Positions 7,135 to 12,820 of a stretch of 12,820 nt of DNA are shown piece by piece (within the stretch, counting starts at the first letter, position 1; each line of letters begins with the position of its first letter). The DNA is taken from NCBI GenBank assembly GCA_013331535.1, contig DUGF01000037.1, forward strand, positions 1 to 12,820, in the 5' to 3' direction. The notes below the pieces were generated by a model that had not been told where the DNA came from, did not search any database, and saw only the letters and a program-made list of their open reading frames with translations. This DNA comes from Microcaldota archaeon. Its GTDB lineage: Archaea; Micrarchaeota; Micrarchaeia; Anstonellales; Bilamarchaeaceae. Position numbers and translations under genes: made by a program.

Positions 7135-7188
7135 ATGGATTACAGATATCCTGAGACAAGAAGGTTTTCTTGTCTCAATCTATACTGA
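7135..7188 (+). CDS. Possible 17-codon leader peptide with strong Shine-Dalgarno
   Basis: AGGAGGTGA (7125-7133) matches the conserved anti-Shine-Dalgarno end of 16S rRNA and is followed after one base by ATG. The frame encodes MDYRYPETRRFSCLNLY and stops with TGA inside the left arm of the 14-bp inverted repeat. The perfect hairpin 7152-7177 lies wholly within it. I do not recognise the peptide. The spacing to ATG is short, and the only plausible + strand TATA box would start transcription downstream of the Shine-Dalgarno, so this may be chance. Confidence 0.25.
   Translation: MDYRYPETRRFSCLNLY
7152..7177. repeat. Perfect 11-bp hairpin
   Basis: TGAGACAAGAA (7152-7162) pairs with TTCTTGTCTCA (7167-7177) around a GGTT loop. 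It lies four bases before the 14-bp inverted repeat. No T-run follows, so it does not look like a simple terminator. Confidence 0.8.
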
Positions 7189-7358
7189 ACCAACGACCGA
7201 TAAATCGATGATTCGATTTATGGTGTCGTAATCGACGATTCGATTACGAGCATGCTCATGAACGAATCGTCGTTCATGACATCCATTGAACGGATCGCCG
7301 TTCAATCGGAGATGAAACTTAAATTTTAAAATCGATATTACTTAGTTGGTTCAGTATA
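7181..7358. other. 178-base inverted-repeat element enclosing four hairpins (ncRNA or MITE candidate)
   Basis: Ends are TATACTGAACCAAC (7181-7194) and GTTGGTTCAGTATA (7345-7358), a perfect 14-bp inverted repeat. Inside are hairpin A ATAAATCG/CGATTTAT (7200-7207, 7214-7221, loop ATGATT), B TCGTAATCG/CGATTACGA (7226-7234, 7241-7249, loop ACGATT), C TCATGAACGA/TCGTTCATGA (7256-7265, 7270-7279, loop ATCG) and D ATTGAACGG/CCGTTCAAT (7285-7293, 7298-7306, loop ATCG). The palindrome GAGCATGCTC (7248-7257) joins B and C. A/B and C/D are two related pairs whose stem bases differ in compensating ways. The rest, about 7312-7344, is AT-rich. The whole can fold as a closed multi-branch junction. It may be a structured RNA, a protein-binding array or a miniature transposable element (the ends repeat TA). 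Confidence 0.75.
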
Positions 7359-7385
7359 TGTTATGGCATGTTGCGATAAAAGACC

Positions 7386-7425
7386 GATTAACCAAACATA
7401 TATATTTTTATAGTTTTGGTTAATC
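7386..7425. promoter_or_regulatory. Operator-like inverted repeat around the AbiE operon TATA box
   Basis: GATTAACCAAA (7386-7396) and TTTGGTTAATC (7415-7425) form a perfect 11-bp inverted repeat with an 18-base AT spacer. The spacer holds TTTTTATA (7405-7412), centred 26.5 bases from the toxin ATG at 7435. A repressor on both halves would cover the TATA and TFB-recognition region. AbiEi antitoxins are known to bind inverted repeats in their own promoter, so the product of 8076-8645 is the natural candidate. Confidence 0.7.
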
Positions 7426-7434
7426 AATATATCC

Positions 7435-8079
7435 ATGGCAATTCCATTGGAAAAACGGCTCAGGAAAAGGCTTCATGCAGAAACCGCAATGCTACAGGAT
7501 GAAGTAATGGACACGCTTTATTCTATAGAAAATAAACTTGTGCTTCATGGAGGAACTGCAATATGGCGTTGCTACGGCGGCAACAGATTTTCGGAAGATT
7601 TGGATTTCTACTGTAAAGACATCCATGAGATAGAACGGCAACTGAATAAGAAGATAAACGAGAGGGGCCTTGTTCTGCAAAAATTCAAAAAAACCGAAAA
7701 CCTGGTTTTCTGCAAAATTTCTAATGGTACTGTTGAAGTACGCGTTGAGATTAATTTCGCGGTAGACAAACGTGCTGTTGCAAGGCAGTATGAAAAAGCA
7801 GATGGCAGCCTGATGGATGTGTTTACGCTTTCTGAAGAAGAGCTTATTCTTGAAAAAATCTCCGCGTATGAAGCTAGAAAGTTTATTCGTGATATATACG
7901 ACGTTTATTATCTCTCTGGCCACATCAAGGATAATTCAAAGGTCCAGAACAGGCTGAAAAAGGCGCTTTTAATCTTGCCAGAGCCTGTTGACGAAAGCAA
8001 CCTGCGCGTCTTGTTGTATTCCGGGGCAATGCTGTCGTTTAGTCAAATAGCTGAATCATTGAAAAGGCGGTTCCTATGA
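7435..8079 (+). CDS. AbiEii-like nucleotidyltransferase toxin
   Basis: 214 residues of the nucleotidyltransferase AbiEii toxin family (type IV toxin-antitoxin; related MenT toxins add nucleotides to tRNA acceptor ends). The catalytic core is visible: HGGTAIW (38-44), R51, then SEDLDF (53-58) with the two metal-binding Asp (D55, D57), a further acidic strand EVRVEINF (101-108), and the family's later signature LEKISAYEARKFIRDIYDVYYL (139-160) with K141, R152-D153 and D156. Length is usual for short archaeal members. The ATG is 26-27 bases from a TATA box inside an inverted repeat, so the mRNA is probably leaderless and repressible. It ends in ATGA with the antitoxin start. The toxin comes first here, the reverse of the classic abiEi-abiEii order. 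The exact target is not predictable from sequence. Confidence 0.85.
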   Translation: MAIPLEKRLRKRLHAETAMLQDEVMDTLYSIENKLVLHGGTAIWRCYGGNRFSEDLDFYCKDIHEIERQLNKKINERGLVLQKFKKTENLVFCKISNGTVEVRVEINFAVDKRAVARQYEKADGSLMDVFTLSEEELILEKISAYEARKFIRDIYDVYYLSGHIKDNSKVQNRLKKALLILPEPVDESNLRVLLYSGAMLSFSQIAESLKRRFL

Positions 8080-8645
8080 CCTACACGAAAAAAGCACTTG
8101 GGCATTTCGGGAATCTGCCTGCGTTCACAATAACGGATTTACGGGTTTTTCTCAAAGGCATAAAACCACGATACCTCAACCTGCTTATCCATAATCTTAG
8201 GTCAAAACACGGGCTTAGACGAATTGTTAAGGGGGTTTACACGTTCAAGGAAGAAATGCAAGTGGTTGGTTTTGGTTTCAGGCCATTTTATTACGGGCTT
8301 CAGGATGCATTATCGCTAAGAGGGCTATGGGAGCAGGAAACAAACCCGGTTGTAATCACTCCGCGCAAGATGCGCTCTGGAATGCGGCATTTTATCGGAG
8401 GAAACTATCTGGTCAGGCACATAAGCCGAAGGATGTTTTTTGGTTTTGAAATGATAAAATATTATGATTTTTGGATACCAGTATCTGACAATGAAAAAAC
8501 TCTGATAGATTTGATCTACTTCAAAGAACCAGTGCCTGGAGAATTGTTTCAGAATATAAACAAAAAGAAGTTGCGGATTTATCTAAAAAGGTGCCCAGGG
8601 CATGTTGCCAGAATGGTGGATAAGCGTATGAAGATGAGATTATGA
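8076..8645 (+). CDS. AbiEi-like antitoxin / transcriptional regulator
   Basis: 189 residues. The N-terminus (about 14-58) looks like a winged helix-turn-helix: [10 protein letters not shown], then [28 protein letters not shown], ending in the G-x-Y-x-F hairpin typical of AbiEi N-domains. The following stretch ([17 protein letters not shown], 71-87, then NPVVITPRK) matches the AbiEi antitoxin body, and the C-terminus is very basic. It would neutralise the upstream nucleotidyltransferase and repress the operon by binding the inverted repeat at 7386-7425. Its ATG overlaps the toxin stop by four bases (ATGA), so the two are translationally coupled. Its own stop overlaps the YjbQ start in the same way. 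The family call is good; the DNA site is inferred. Confidence 0.78.
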   Translation: MTYTKKALGHFGNLPAFTITDLRVFLKGIKPRYLNLLIHNLRSKHGLRRIVKGVYTFKEEMQVVGFGFRPFYYGLQDALSLRGLWEQETNPVVITPRKMRSGMRHFIGGNYLVRHISRRMFFGFEMIKYYDFWIPVSDNEKTLIDLIYFKEPVPGELFQNINKKKLRIYLKRCPGHVARMVDKRMKMRL

Positions 8646-9055
8646 GAACACTGACAAAATATCTGACCTTCAACACGCGAAACAAAATTGAATTCGTGCG
8701 GATTACTGACGAAATTGAGAAAGCAGTGCGCGAATCCGGAGTGAAAGAAGGGCTTGTTTTGATTAATCCGATGCATATAACTGCAGCGGTCATTGTAAAC
8801 GACAACGAAAGCGGGCTTCATGCGGATTACAAACGGATTCTCGAGCAGTTAGTTCCGTACGGCGCGGATTACCGGCACAACGACAGCGGGGAAGATAATG
8901 CCGCGTCGCACATCTGGCGTCAGTTAATGGGGCATCAGGTTGTTATGGCAATAACAAACGGAAAACTGGATTTAGGAACCTGGGAACAGATTTTCTATTG
9001 CGAGTTTGACGGACGACGGAATAAACGGGTTTTGGTTAAGGTTATTGGGGAGTGA
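8642..9055 (+). CDS. YjbQ / UPF0047 family protein (secondary thiamine-phosphate synthase-like)
   Basis: 137 residues, the family's usual length. Conserved features: [17 protein letters not shown] (40-56, with H45, N55 and E56), the [21 protein letters not shown] stretch (70-90, with H79, D81, N86, H90) forming the likely metal/phosphate site, and [16 protein letters not shown] (111-126). E. coli YjbQ has weak thiamine-phosphate synthase activity; the physiological role is unknown. Its start overlaps the antitoxin stop by ATGA, so it is the third gene of the AbiE operon. It ends one base before the convergent exchanger gene. Whether it works with the toxin-antitoxin pair or is just transcribed with it cannot be told. 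Confidence 0.9.
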   Translation: MRTLTKYLTFNTRNKIEFVRITDEIEKAVRESGVKEGLVLINPMHITAAVIVNDNESGLHADYKRILEQLVPYGADYRHNDSGEDNAASHIWRQLMGHQVVMAITNGKLDLGTWEQIFYCEFDGRRNKRVLVKVIGE

Positions 9056-9056
9056 T

Positions 9057-10028
9057 CTATGGAACAAATGAGTCGAGCTCAGATGCCTGTAACCAGAAGA
9101 TGGATGCAATGTAGATTGCGTAAAAGAGTATAAAGACGATGCCAGACATCTTTTTCATTTCTCCTCTTATCGCACCAACATAAAGAAGCAACATATTCGC
9201 AACGATTGCGAACAACAACGCGGCTATGAAAACAGATATTTTTACGTCTATCGGGTGTATTGCAGCTGCCGTGCCAAGCACAAGCGTAAGGTTGGTCATG
9301 TTACTGCCAATTGCATCACCAAGCGCCATTCCATAATGCCTTTTTCTTATCGCCTGCAGGTCAACTGACAACTCTGGAAGGGAGGTCCCGATTGCGATTA
9401 TAGTTGCTCCTATGAACGACCTTGCAACTCCTGCGGCGGAAGCAAGAGAAACAGCATATTCGACTACAAAACCAGAACTTATAAATACAAGCAGAATCCC
9501 AAGGCAAAAAAGCAGAAATGCACGCAAAGCCTTGTGTTTGGTAACAGAATTATTGGAACCGTCAGCAACTCGTTTCTTTAACAGTGTGTACACGACATAT
9601 AAAACAAACAGAAGAAGAAGCACTACTCCCTCAATCCCGCCAAGAACTTGCCCTTGGATGGAACTGTTGAATATTATATATGCCGAAAGGACGGTCGTTA
9701 GTAAGAGAACAAACCCAACATCTCTAAGGTCTTCTTTTCTTATCTTAAAACCATACAAGATTGCGCCAGCCCCAAGCACCAGCAAAATGTTTGCAATATT
9801 TGAACCAAAGACATTTCCGGCGGCGATTGCACCCTCTCCTACTGTGGAAGACACTACGGAAACAGACAACTCTGGGAGAGACGTGGAAACGGAAAGAAGG
9901 ATGAACCCAATTGCCATTGTCCCAATGTTGAAAAAACGGGACAGAATATATACGTTGTCAACAACAATAGTCGCAGATTTTGAGAGCAATACTATGAATG
10001 AAAGAAGCAAAAGCAACTCTAACAACAT
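9057..10028 (-). CDS. Na+/Ca2+ exchanger-family (CaCA) antiporter
   Basis: A 323-residue membrane protein with the two inverted alpha repeats of the CaCA superfamily. Alpha-1 is GFILLSVSTSLPELSVS (41-57) plus AAGNVFGSNIANILLVLG (69-86), with E53 and N72. Alpha-2 is GATIIAIGTSLPELSVD (207-223) plus MALGDAIGSNMTNLTLVLG (234-252), with E219 and D238. This Glu/Asn and Glu/Asp arrangement is that of the archaeal exchanger NCX_Mj. About ten helices are visible, with a basic cytoplasmic loop (KKRVADGSNNSVTKHK, 151-166) in the middle, as in prokaryotic two-half exchangers. It would expel Ca2+ using an ion gradient. I chose ATG 10028 rather than the TTG at 10046: it begins the first helix and lies 25 bases from the TATA-like box shared with pyrF. 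Confidence 0.9.
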   Translation of the reverse strand: MLLELLLLLSFIVLLSKSATIVVDNVYILSRFFNIGTMAIGFILLSVSTSLPELSVSVVSSTVGEGAIAAGNVFGSNIANILLVLGAGAILYGFKIRKEDLRDVGFVLLLTTVLSAYIIFNSSIQGQVLGGIEGVVLLLLFVLYVVYTLLKKRVADGSNNSVTKHKALRAFLLFCLGILLVFISSGFVVEYAVSLASAAGVARSFIGATIIAIGTSLPELSVDLQAIRKRHYGMALGDAIGSNMTNLTLVLGTAAAIHPIDVKISVFIAALLFAIVANMLLLYVGAIRGEMKKMSGIVFILFYAIYIASIFWLQASELDSFVP

Positions 10029-10048
10029 GGGAAAGTAACCGTGCAAAG

Positions 10049-10057
10049 TTTTTTAAT
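10049..10057. promoter_or_regulatory. TATA box midway between divergent exchanger and pyrF genes
   Basis: TTTTTTAAT is centred 25 bases from the exchanger ATG (10028, - strand) and 26 bases from the pyrF ATG (10079, + strand). No other AT-rich stretch lies between the two starts, so one box probably serves both leaderless transcripts. Confidence 0.6.
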
Positions 10058-10078
10058 CAAGACAGGGGGATTAAAGTT

Positions 10079-10918
10079 ATGCACTCCGCAATAGAAAAAC
10101 TACGCTCCCTTGCAGAAGAAAATAAAACGATCCTTTGTTTTGGGATAGACCCGAACATGGAAAAGATAGACGGAAAAGGAGGGGGCGGAACCACAGAGGA
10201 GGAAATCGTCTCTTATTATTCCTCGATTACTGACGCGCTTCTTGACGAGAACCAAATCTCCGCGATAAAGCCGAATTATGCGTATTTTGCACAGTATGGG
10301 TTTGACGGGCTTCGTGCGCTCAAAAACATTATTGAACAGTATCAGAACCGCACGTTCGTAATTCTTGATGGAAAACGCGGGGATATTGGAAAATCATCAG
10401 ATGCATATGCACGCGAGGTTTACGATTTCTGGGGTGCTGATGCCTGCACGATTTCGCCATATATGGGCAGTGACTCGATTGCCCCATTCCTGCGGGATGG
10501 AAAGCTTGCGTATGTTTTGTGCCGCACGTCCAACGAAGGCGCAAAGGATTTCCAGGAGAAAAAGGTCGGACGGAAATACTTATACGAATTGGTAGCAGAA
10601 AAAGCAGTTGGATGGAACGGAAGCAATGCCGGCAATACATGCGGTCTTGTGGTCGGTGCAACGAGCGATTCAATCGTGCGGATTACAAAAATAACAAAAA
10701 ATAAAATTCCGCTTTTGATTCCCGGAATTGGAGCGCAGGGCGGGGATCTGAAAATGGTAATGAATGCAATAAGCGGGAAAAACAGCGATCCGTACATCCA
10801 CCGCATAAACGCATCATCATCCATCGCATTCGCATACGAAAAACAAGGCGGAAAGCCAAAGGATGCGGCGTTAAATGAGGCAGGTAAAGTGAACGATGGA
10901 ATAAGAAAATTATTGTGA
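10079..10918 (+). CDS. pyrF: Orotidine-5'-phosphate decarboxylase, long (subfamily 2) type
   Basis: Decarboxylates OMP to UMP, the last step of de novo pyrimidine synthesis, in the cytoplasm. 279 residues. Active-site elements: LCFGIDPN (19-26), K64 in SAIKPNYAYF (61-70), and the catalytic DGKRGDIG (97-104) carrying the Asp-Lys-x-x-Asp set D97, K99 and D102. The phosphate-binding end LLIPGIGAQGGD is also present. The AIKPN-Y-A-F-F-type motif and length are those of the long bacterial-style subfamily, not the short archaeal/yeast type of about 210-230 residues. I chose ATG 10079 because conserved sequence begins there and the TATA-like box is 26 bases upstream; an open frame continues back to 9998 but inside the divergent gene. 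It is followed after 17 bases by a small exported-protein gene, likely co-transcribed. Confidence 0.93.
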   Translation: MHSAIEKLRSLAEENKTILCFGIDPNMEKIDGKGGGGTTEEEIVSYYSSITDALLDENQISAIKPNYAYFAQYGFDGLRALKNIIEQYQNRTFVILDGKRGDIGKSSDAYAREVYDFWGADACTISPYMGSDSIAPFLRDGKLAYVLCRTSNEGAKDFQEKKVGRKYLYELVAEKAVGWNGSNAGNTCGLVVGATSDSIVRITKITKNKIPLLIPGIGAQGGDLKMVMNAISGKNSDPYIHRINASSSIAFAYEKQGGKPKDAALNEAGKVNDGIRKLL

Positions 10919-10924
10919 ATAATT

Positions 10925-10932
10925 GAGGTGAT
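10925..10932 (+). promoter_or_regulatory. Shine-Dalgarno GAGGTGAT
   Basis: Three bases before the ATG at 10936 and complementary to the 16S rRNA 3' end. It fits an internal operon gene behind pyrF, while first genes in this window lack such sites. It fixes the start of the downstream gene. Confidence 0.65.
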
Positions 10933-10935
10933 TTT

Positions 10936-11415
10936 ATGAAAAAGGCTGTTTCCGAAAGACCGAGTGTGCTTAATCGGCATCTTCATATTGCCGTTGCATT
11001 TGCAGCTGCAGTCACTGTTTCAGCACTTTTTATGAAACCCTTAGAAGAAGGGCCCGGAACATTGGTTGGAAAAGTAAAAATCTGCCAAGTAGACGGAGCA
11101 TGCACAGAAAAGAGATTTCCACTGACTAAAGGAACTGGTAGACTGGATGTTGGAGGCGCAGTATCATTTGGAAAAACAAAGGTTACTTTACTTGAGTGCA
11201 ACGGGCAGCATGCTACAATGTTAGTAGAGTTTCCGATGATTGCATATAACCAGTTTAACTCAACAGTGATTACAACAGTTGCATTGGGTGCAAAACAAAT
11301 GTCTTTGGGCGACTCGGTATTTTCAACCAGAATTGCAGCACGAAAACCGTCGGATGGAAGCCTGGATGGAAAAATAGAAGTATCTGTTTGGACCCCGGTT
11401 TTGGACGGAATATAA
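10936..11415 (+). CDS. Small exported or membrane-anchored protein, unknown function
   Basis: 159 residues that I do not recognise. A basic N-terminus (KKAVSERPSVLNRHLH) is followed by one hydrophobic segment (about 18-33, IAVAFAAAVTVSALFM), an N-terminal anchor or signal. The remainder looks like a soluble, mostly beta domain with three Cys (about 50, 56 and 88; two of them six residues apart in CQVDGAC) that could form a disulfide outside the cell. There is one N-x-S/T sequon (NST). It follows pyrF by 17 bases with a good Shine-Dalgarno, so it is probably the second gene of that operon, but nothing in it suggests a role in pyrimidine synthesis. The downstream gene is convergent. Confidence 0.7.
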   Translation: MKKAVSERPSVLNRHLHIAVAFAAAVTVSALFMKPLEEGPGTLVGKVKICQVDGACTEKRFPLTKGTGRLDVGGAVSFGKTKVTLLECNGQHATMLVEFPMIAYNQFNSTVITTVALGAKQMSLGDSVFSTRIAARKPSDGSLDGKIEVSVWTPVLDGI

Positions 11416-11442
11416 CGCCAGTTTATTTCTTCTTTATATGGC
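11416..11442. other. Short convergent spacer with pyrimidine tract
   Basis: Twenty-seven bases between convergent stops. TTTATTTCTTCTTTATAT on the + strand could act as an oligo-T terminator for the gene ending at 11415. No hairpin is evident. Confidence 0.4.
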
Positions 11443-12306
11443 TTATCCGAGTGAAATCTCTTTAGAAACCCCAGCACCCGAATTCGCCTTTGGTATCGCC
11501 TTCTTTGGAATTAGGAAAATTCCCAACAGCGAAAGCACTGCAAGACCTGCAAACATTCCAACAGGCCTAAGCAAAGCTCCTCTTAGAACCTCGCTTGCAC
11601 CGCCAACTGCTGCTGAAATCGCTTCAGTAAGCTGTACTGGAACTTCCGGACCAGCAATTGAAGAGGAAATCTTGGACAATATTGCCGGAAATGCGAAATA
11701 TGCAATGCCCAACAGAACAAGATTTATTATTATAAGAATCAGGGACTGGAAACATAGCGTGCGCAACGCATTCCTGAAACTCCAGTCATCAATGAAAAGA
11801 AATAGCAGCGCAATAATCATCAAAAATATGAACACACCAACAAGCGGGATAAATAAAGATGAAAGAAACAATGCTTTTGGCATGAATTCGGAGGTCAACG
11901 CAGAGGTTACCGGCTTGGTGAGATCCTTTGAAAGTTCGGTTTTGAATCCGATTATGTCGGTTACTTCTCCGGTTGAAACCTTTGCGCAGATATCCTTCAT
12001 ATTAAACTGCATCATCCTGTCTCCGTCTCCTTCTGGAGTCTCTTCACTGGCAGCAGCCACTAGCTCTGGATTCTGGCATGCCAGCTTTAACTGCTCAAAA
12101 TCAACATCAGTGGATGAAAGCTCTGGCAGTTGGCTTTCAAGGGTTGCAAGGGCAATCGGAGAAAGCCCTTTTTCAATAGAAGCAGAAAGTGCCTGGATGT
12201 CCTGTGGAATGGAAAAAAACATAGCTGCAAATGAAAGCGCAAGAAAACCGATACCCAAAAGAACAAAGGAAATCAAGCCAATGAGAAAACTTTTTATGCC
12301 TACCAT
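11443..12306 (-). CDS. Four-TM membrane protein with extracellular domain, unknown function
   Basis: 287 residues that I do not recognise. Layout: TM1 about 7-31; a polar region 32-143 with two Cys (C77, C107), probably outside; TM2 about 146-171; a short cytoplasmic loop with IDDWSFRNALRTL; TM3 about 185-210; a Ser/Ala/Gly-rich outer loop 211-248; TM4 about 249-267; and a basic C-terminus KKAIPK inside. Positive-inside placement supports N-in, C-in. I chose ATG 12306 because the first helix starts there and a weak TATA-like TTCTTAAT is centred 26-27 bases upstream. The frame stays open to 12378, but that would run further into the divergent dehydratase gene. No catalytic motif is visible. 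Divergent from and nearly touching the NAD(P)HX dehydratase gene. Confidence 0.72.
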   Translation of the reverse strand: MVGIKSFLIGLISFVLLGIGFLALSFAAMFFSIPQDIQALSASIEKGLSPIALATLESQLPELSSTDVDFEQLKLACQNPELVAAASEETPEGDGDRMMQFNMKDICAKVSTGEVTDIIGFKTELSKDLTKPVTSALTSEFMPKALFLSSLFIPLVGVFIFLMIIALLFLFIDDWSFRNALRTLCFQSLILIIINLVLLGIAYFAFPAILSKISSSIAGPEVPVQLTEAISAAVGGASEVLRGALLRPVGMFAGLAVLSLLGIFLIPKKAIPKANSGAGVSKEISLG

Positions 12307-12336
12307 GGTTTGTGATAATGTGGCAAGCATTAAGAA
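12291..12336. promoter_or_regulatory. Interlocked divergent promoters inside each other's genes
   Basis: TTTTTATG (12291-12298, + strand) is centred 25-26 bases before GTG 12320. TTCTTAAT on the - strand (12329-12336) is centred 26-27 bases before ATG 12306. Each box lies inside the other gene's first codons. The second box is weak; assignment rests on spacing. Confidence 0.4.
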
Positions 12337-12820
12337 TATTATCAAACGGTTGAAGCTTCCTTCAAAATATTCGCACAAAGGCCAAAATGGAAAATTGCTG
12401 ATTATAGGCGGAAGCAGATGGTATCATGGCGCGCCAATGCTTGCTATTCTCGCTGCACGAAGATTCGTTGATCTGGTTTATTTCTATCCCGGTGAATGGA
12501 ACGAGCAGATTGTTAAGGCAGTTAGAACCATTCCTGAAGTTATTGTTCTCCCGAATCTTAGGAGAATAGAAGAAATGGATTGCGTTCTTTTTGGGATAGG
12601 GCTTGGAAACGCACTGTTTCCTGCACAGATTCTGCAACGTGCAAAACGATTGGTGATTGACGGAGATGGATTGAAATTGATTAAAGGACGGAGGGAACTG
12701 GCAAAAGGAGCGGTTCTCACCCCGCACGAAGGAGAATTTCGCGTATTGTTCGGAATAAGCGGAACAAAAGAAAACGTAAAGAAAGCGGCGAAGAAATATG
12801 GATGCGTAATCCTGAAGAAG
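12320..12820 (+). CDS. nnrD: NAD(P)H-hydrate dehydratase (ADP-dependent type), 5' part
   Basis: Repairs hydrated NADH/NADPH (NADHX/NADPHX) by dehydration coupled to ADP or ATP hydrolysis, in the cytoplasm. The frame is open to the window end, so the C-terminus is missing. Seen from GTG 12320: LPSKYSHKGQNGKLLIIGGSRWYHGAP, the family's N-terminal KG-x-G-x-x-x-x-x-GGS-x-x-Y-x-GAP signature; AARRFVDLVYFYP; GIGLGN in place of the usual GPGLG; VIDGDGLKL (usually VIDADALKL); and LTPHEGEF. It appears to be the stand-alone dehydratase domain: no epimerase (NnrE) domain precedes it. Start choice: a TATA-like box at 12291-12298 is 25-26 bases before GTG 12320, but in-frame ATGs at 12305, 12296 and 12281 also exist; 12305 shares its CATG with the start of the divergent gene. 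Confidence 0.9.
   Translation, partial: MASIKNIIKRLKLPSKYSHKGQNGKLLIIGGSRWYHGAPMLAILAARRFVDLVYFYPGEWNEQIVKAVRTIPEVIVLPNLRRIEEMDCVLFGIGLGNALFPAQILQRAKRLVIDGDGLKLIKGRRELAKGAVLTPHEGEFRVLFGISGTKENVKKAAKKYGCVILKK

Larger units (their letters stand above)
7089..7434. other. Structured 346-base intergenic region between divergent genes
   Basis: No conventional gene. From left to right it holds the TATA box of the - strand gene, a Shine-Dalgarno with a 17-codon mini-ORF over an 11-bp hairpin, a 178-base inverted-repeat element with four hairpins, an AT-rich unit, and the promoter/operator of the AbiE operon. The parts are listed separately. Confidence 0.85.

Noticed and set aside
7205..7215. C/D-box sRNA (GATGATT resembles box C)
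   Set aside because: No proper RTGATGA box paired with a CTGA box at suitable spacing; the match is in a hairpin loop.
7200..7306. CRISPR array
   Set aside because: The repeated units are hairpins of two kinds with compensating differences, not identical repeats with unique spacers; no cas genes nearby.
9412..10038. Long + strand open frame opposite the exchanger
   Set aside because: Translation is low-complexity, Ser/Thr/Arg-rich and without motifs; the opposite strand carries clear CaCA repeats.
9998..10078. N-terminal extension of pyrF
   Set aside because: It would lie inside the divergent exchanger gene, has no family match, and the TATA spacing fits ATG 10079.
12362..12727. Minus-strand frames opposite the dehydratase
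   Set aside because: The + strand frame carries the complete N-terminal NnrD signature; the minus frames show no family features.

Overview
The window reads as archaeal chromosome. Three things point that way. Divergent or first-of-operon genes have an AT-rich TATA-like box centred about 25-28 bases before the start codon, with no room for a leader, so the mRNAs look leaderless. A Shine-Dalgarno sequence is seen mainly before an internal operon gene. There is also a tRNA-Trp gene broken by at least one intron, and the gene families (long FKBP lipoprotein, stand-alone NAD(P)HX dehydratase, AbiEii/AbiEi pair) fit archaea. Packing is very tight: convergent genes are 1-63 bases apart and divergent start codons are as little as 14 bases apart. 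I cannot name the lineage; a small-genome (DPANN-like) or euryarchaeal group is a guess.

Layout. 1-4048 (+): the 3' part of a copper P1B-ATPase (CopA), then, 6 bases later, a complete P2-type Ca2+-ATPase-like pump. 4112-4936 (-): an exported FKBP-type prolyl isomerase lipoprotein. It shares a symmetric TATA box with a small one-TM protein of unknown function (4990-5349, +). 5362-5483 (-): tRNA-Trp(CCA) with a 36-base anticodon-loop intron and a probable 13-base D-loop intron, next to a hairpin (5499-5540) that copies the tRNA acceptor-stem arms. 5583-7088 (-): a seven-TM protein with a spermidine-synthase-like C-terminal domain.

7089-7434 is the most unusual stretch. It has no conventional gene. 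It holds a palindromic TATA box, a Shine-Dalgarno plus 17-codon mini-ORF over an 11-bp hairpin, and then a 178-base element: a 14-bp perfect inverted repeat enclosing four hairpins in two sequence families, whose stems differ by compensating changes. After it comes a perfect 11-bp inverted repeat bracketing the promoter of the next operon. That operon (7435-9055, +) is an AbiEii-like nucleotidyltransferase toxin, an AbiEi-like antitoxin and a YjbQ/UPF0047 protein, each overlapping the next by ATGA.

9057-10028 (-) is a Na+/Ca2+ exchanger-family antiporter and 10079-10918 (+) is orotidine-5'-phosphate decarboxylase; the two share another symmetric promoter. Then come a small exported protein of unknown function (10936-11415, +), a four-TM protein of unknown function (11443-12306, -) and the 5' part of NAD(P)H-hydrate dehydratase (12320 to window end, +). 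Cation export is a loose theme (Cu+ pump, Ca2+ pump, Ca2+ antiporter); the rest is housekeeping plus one toxin-antitoxin locus.
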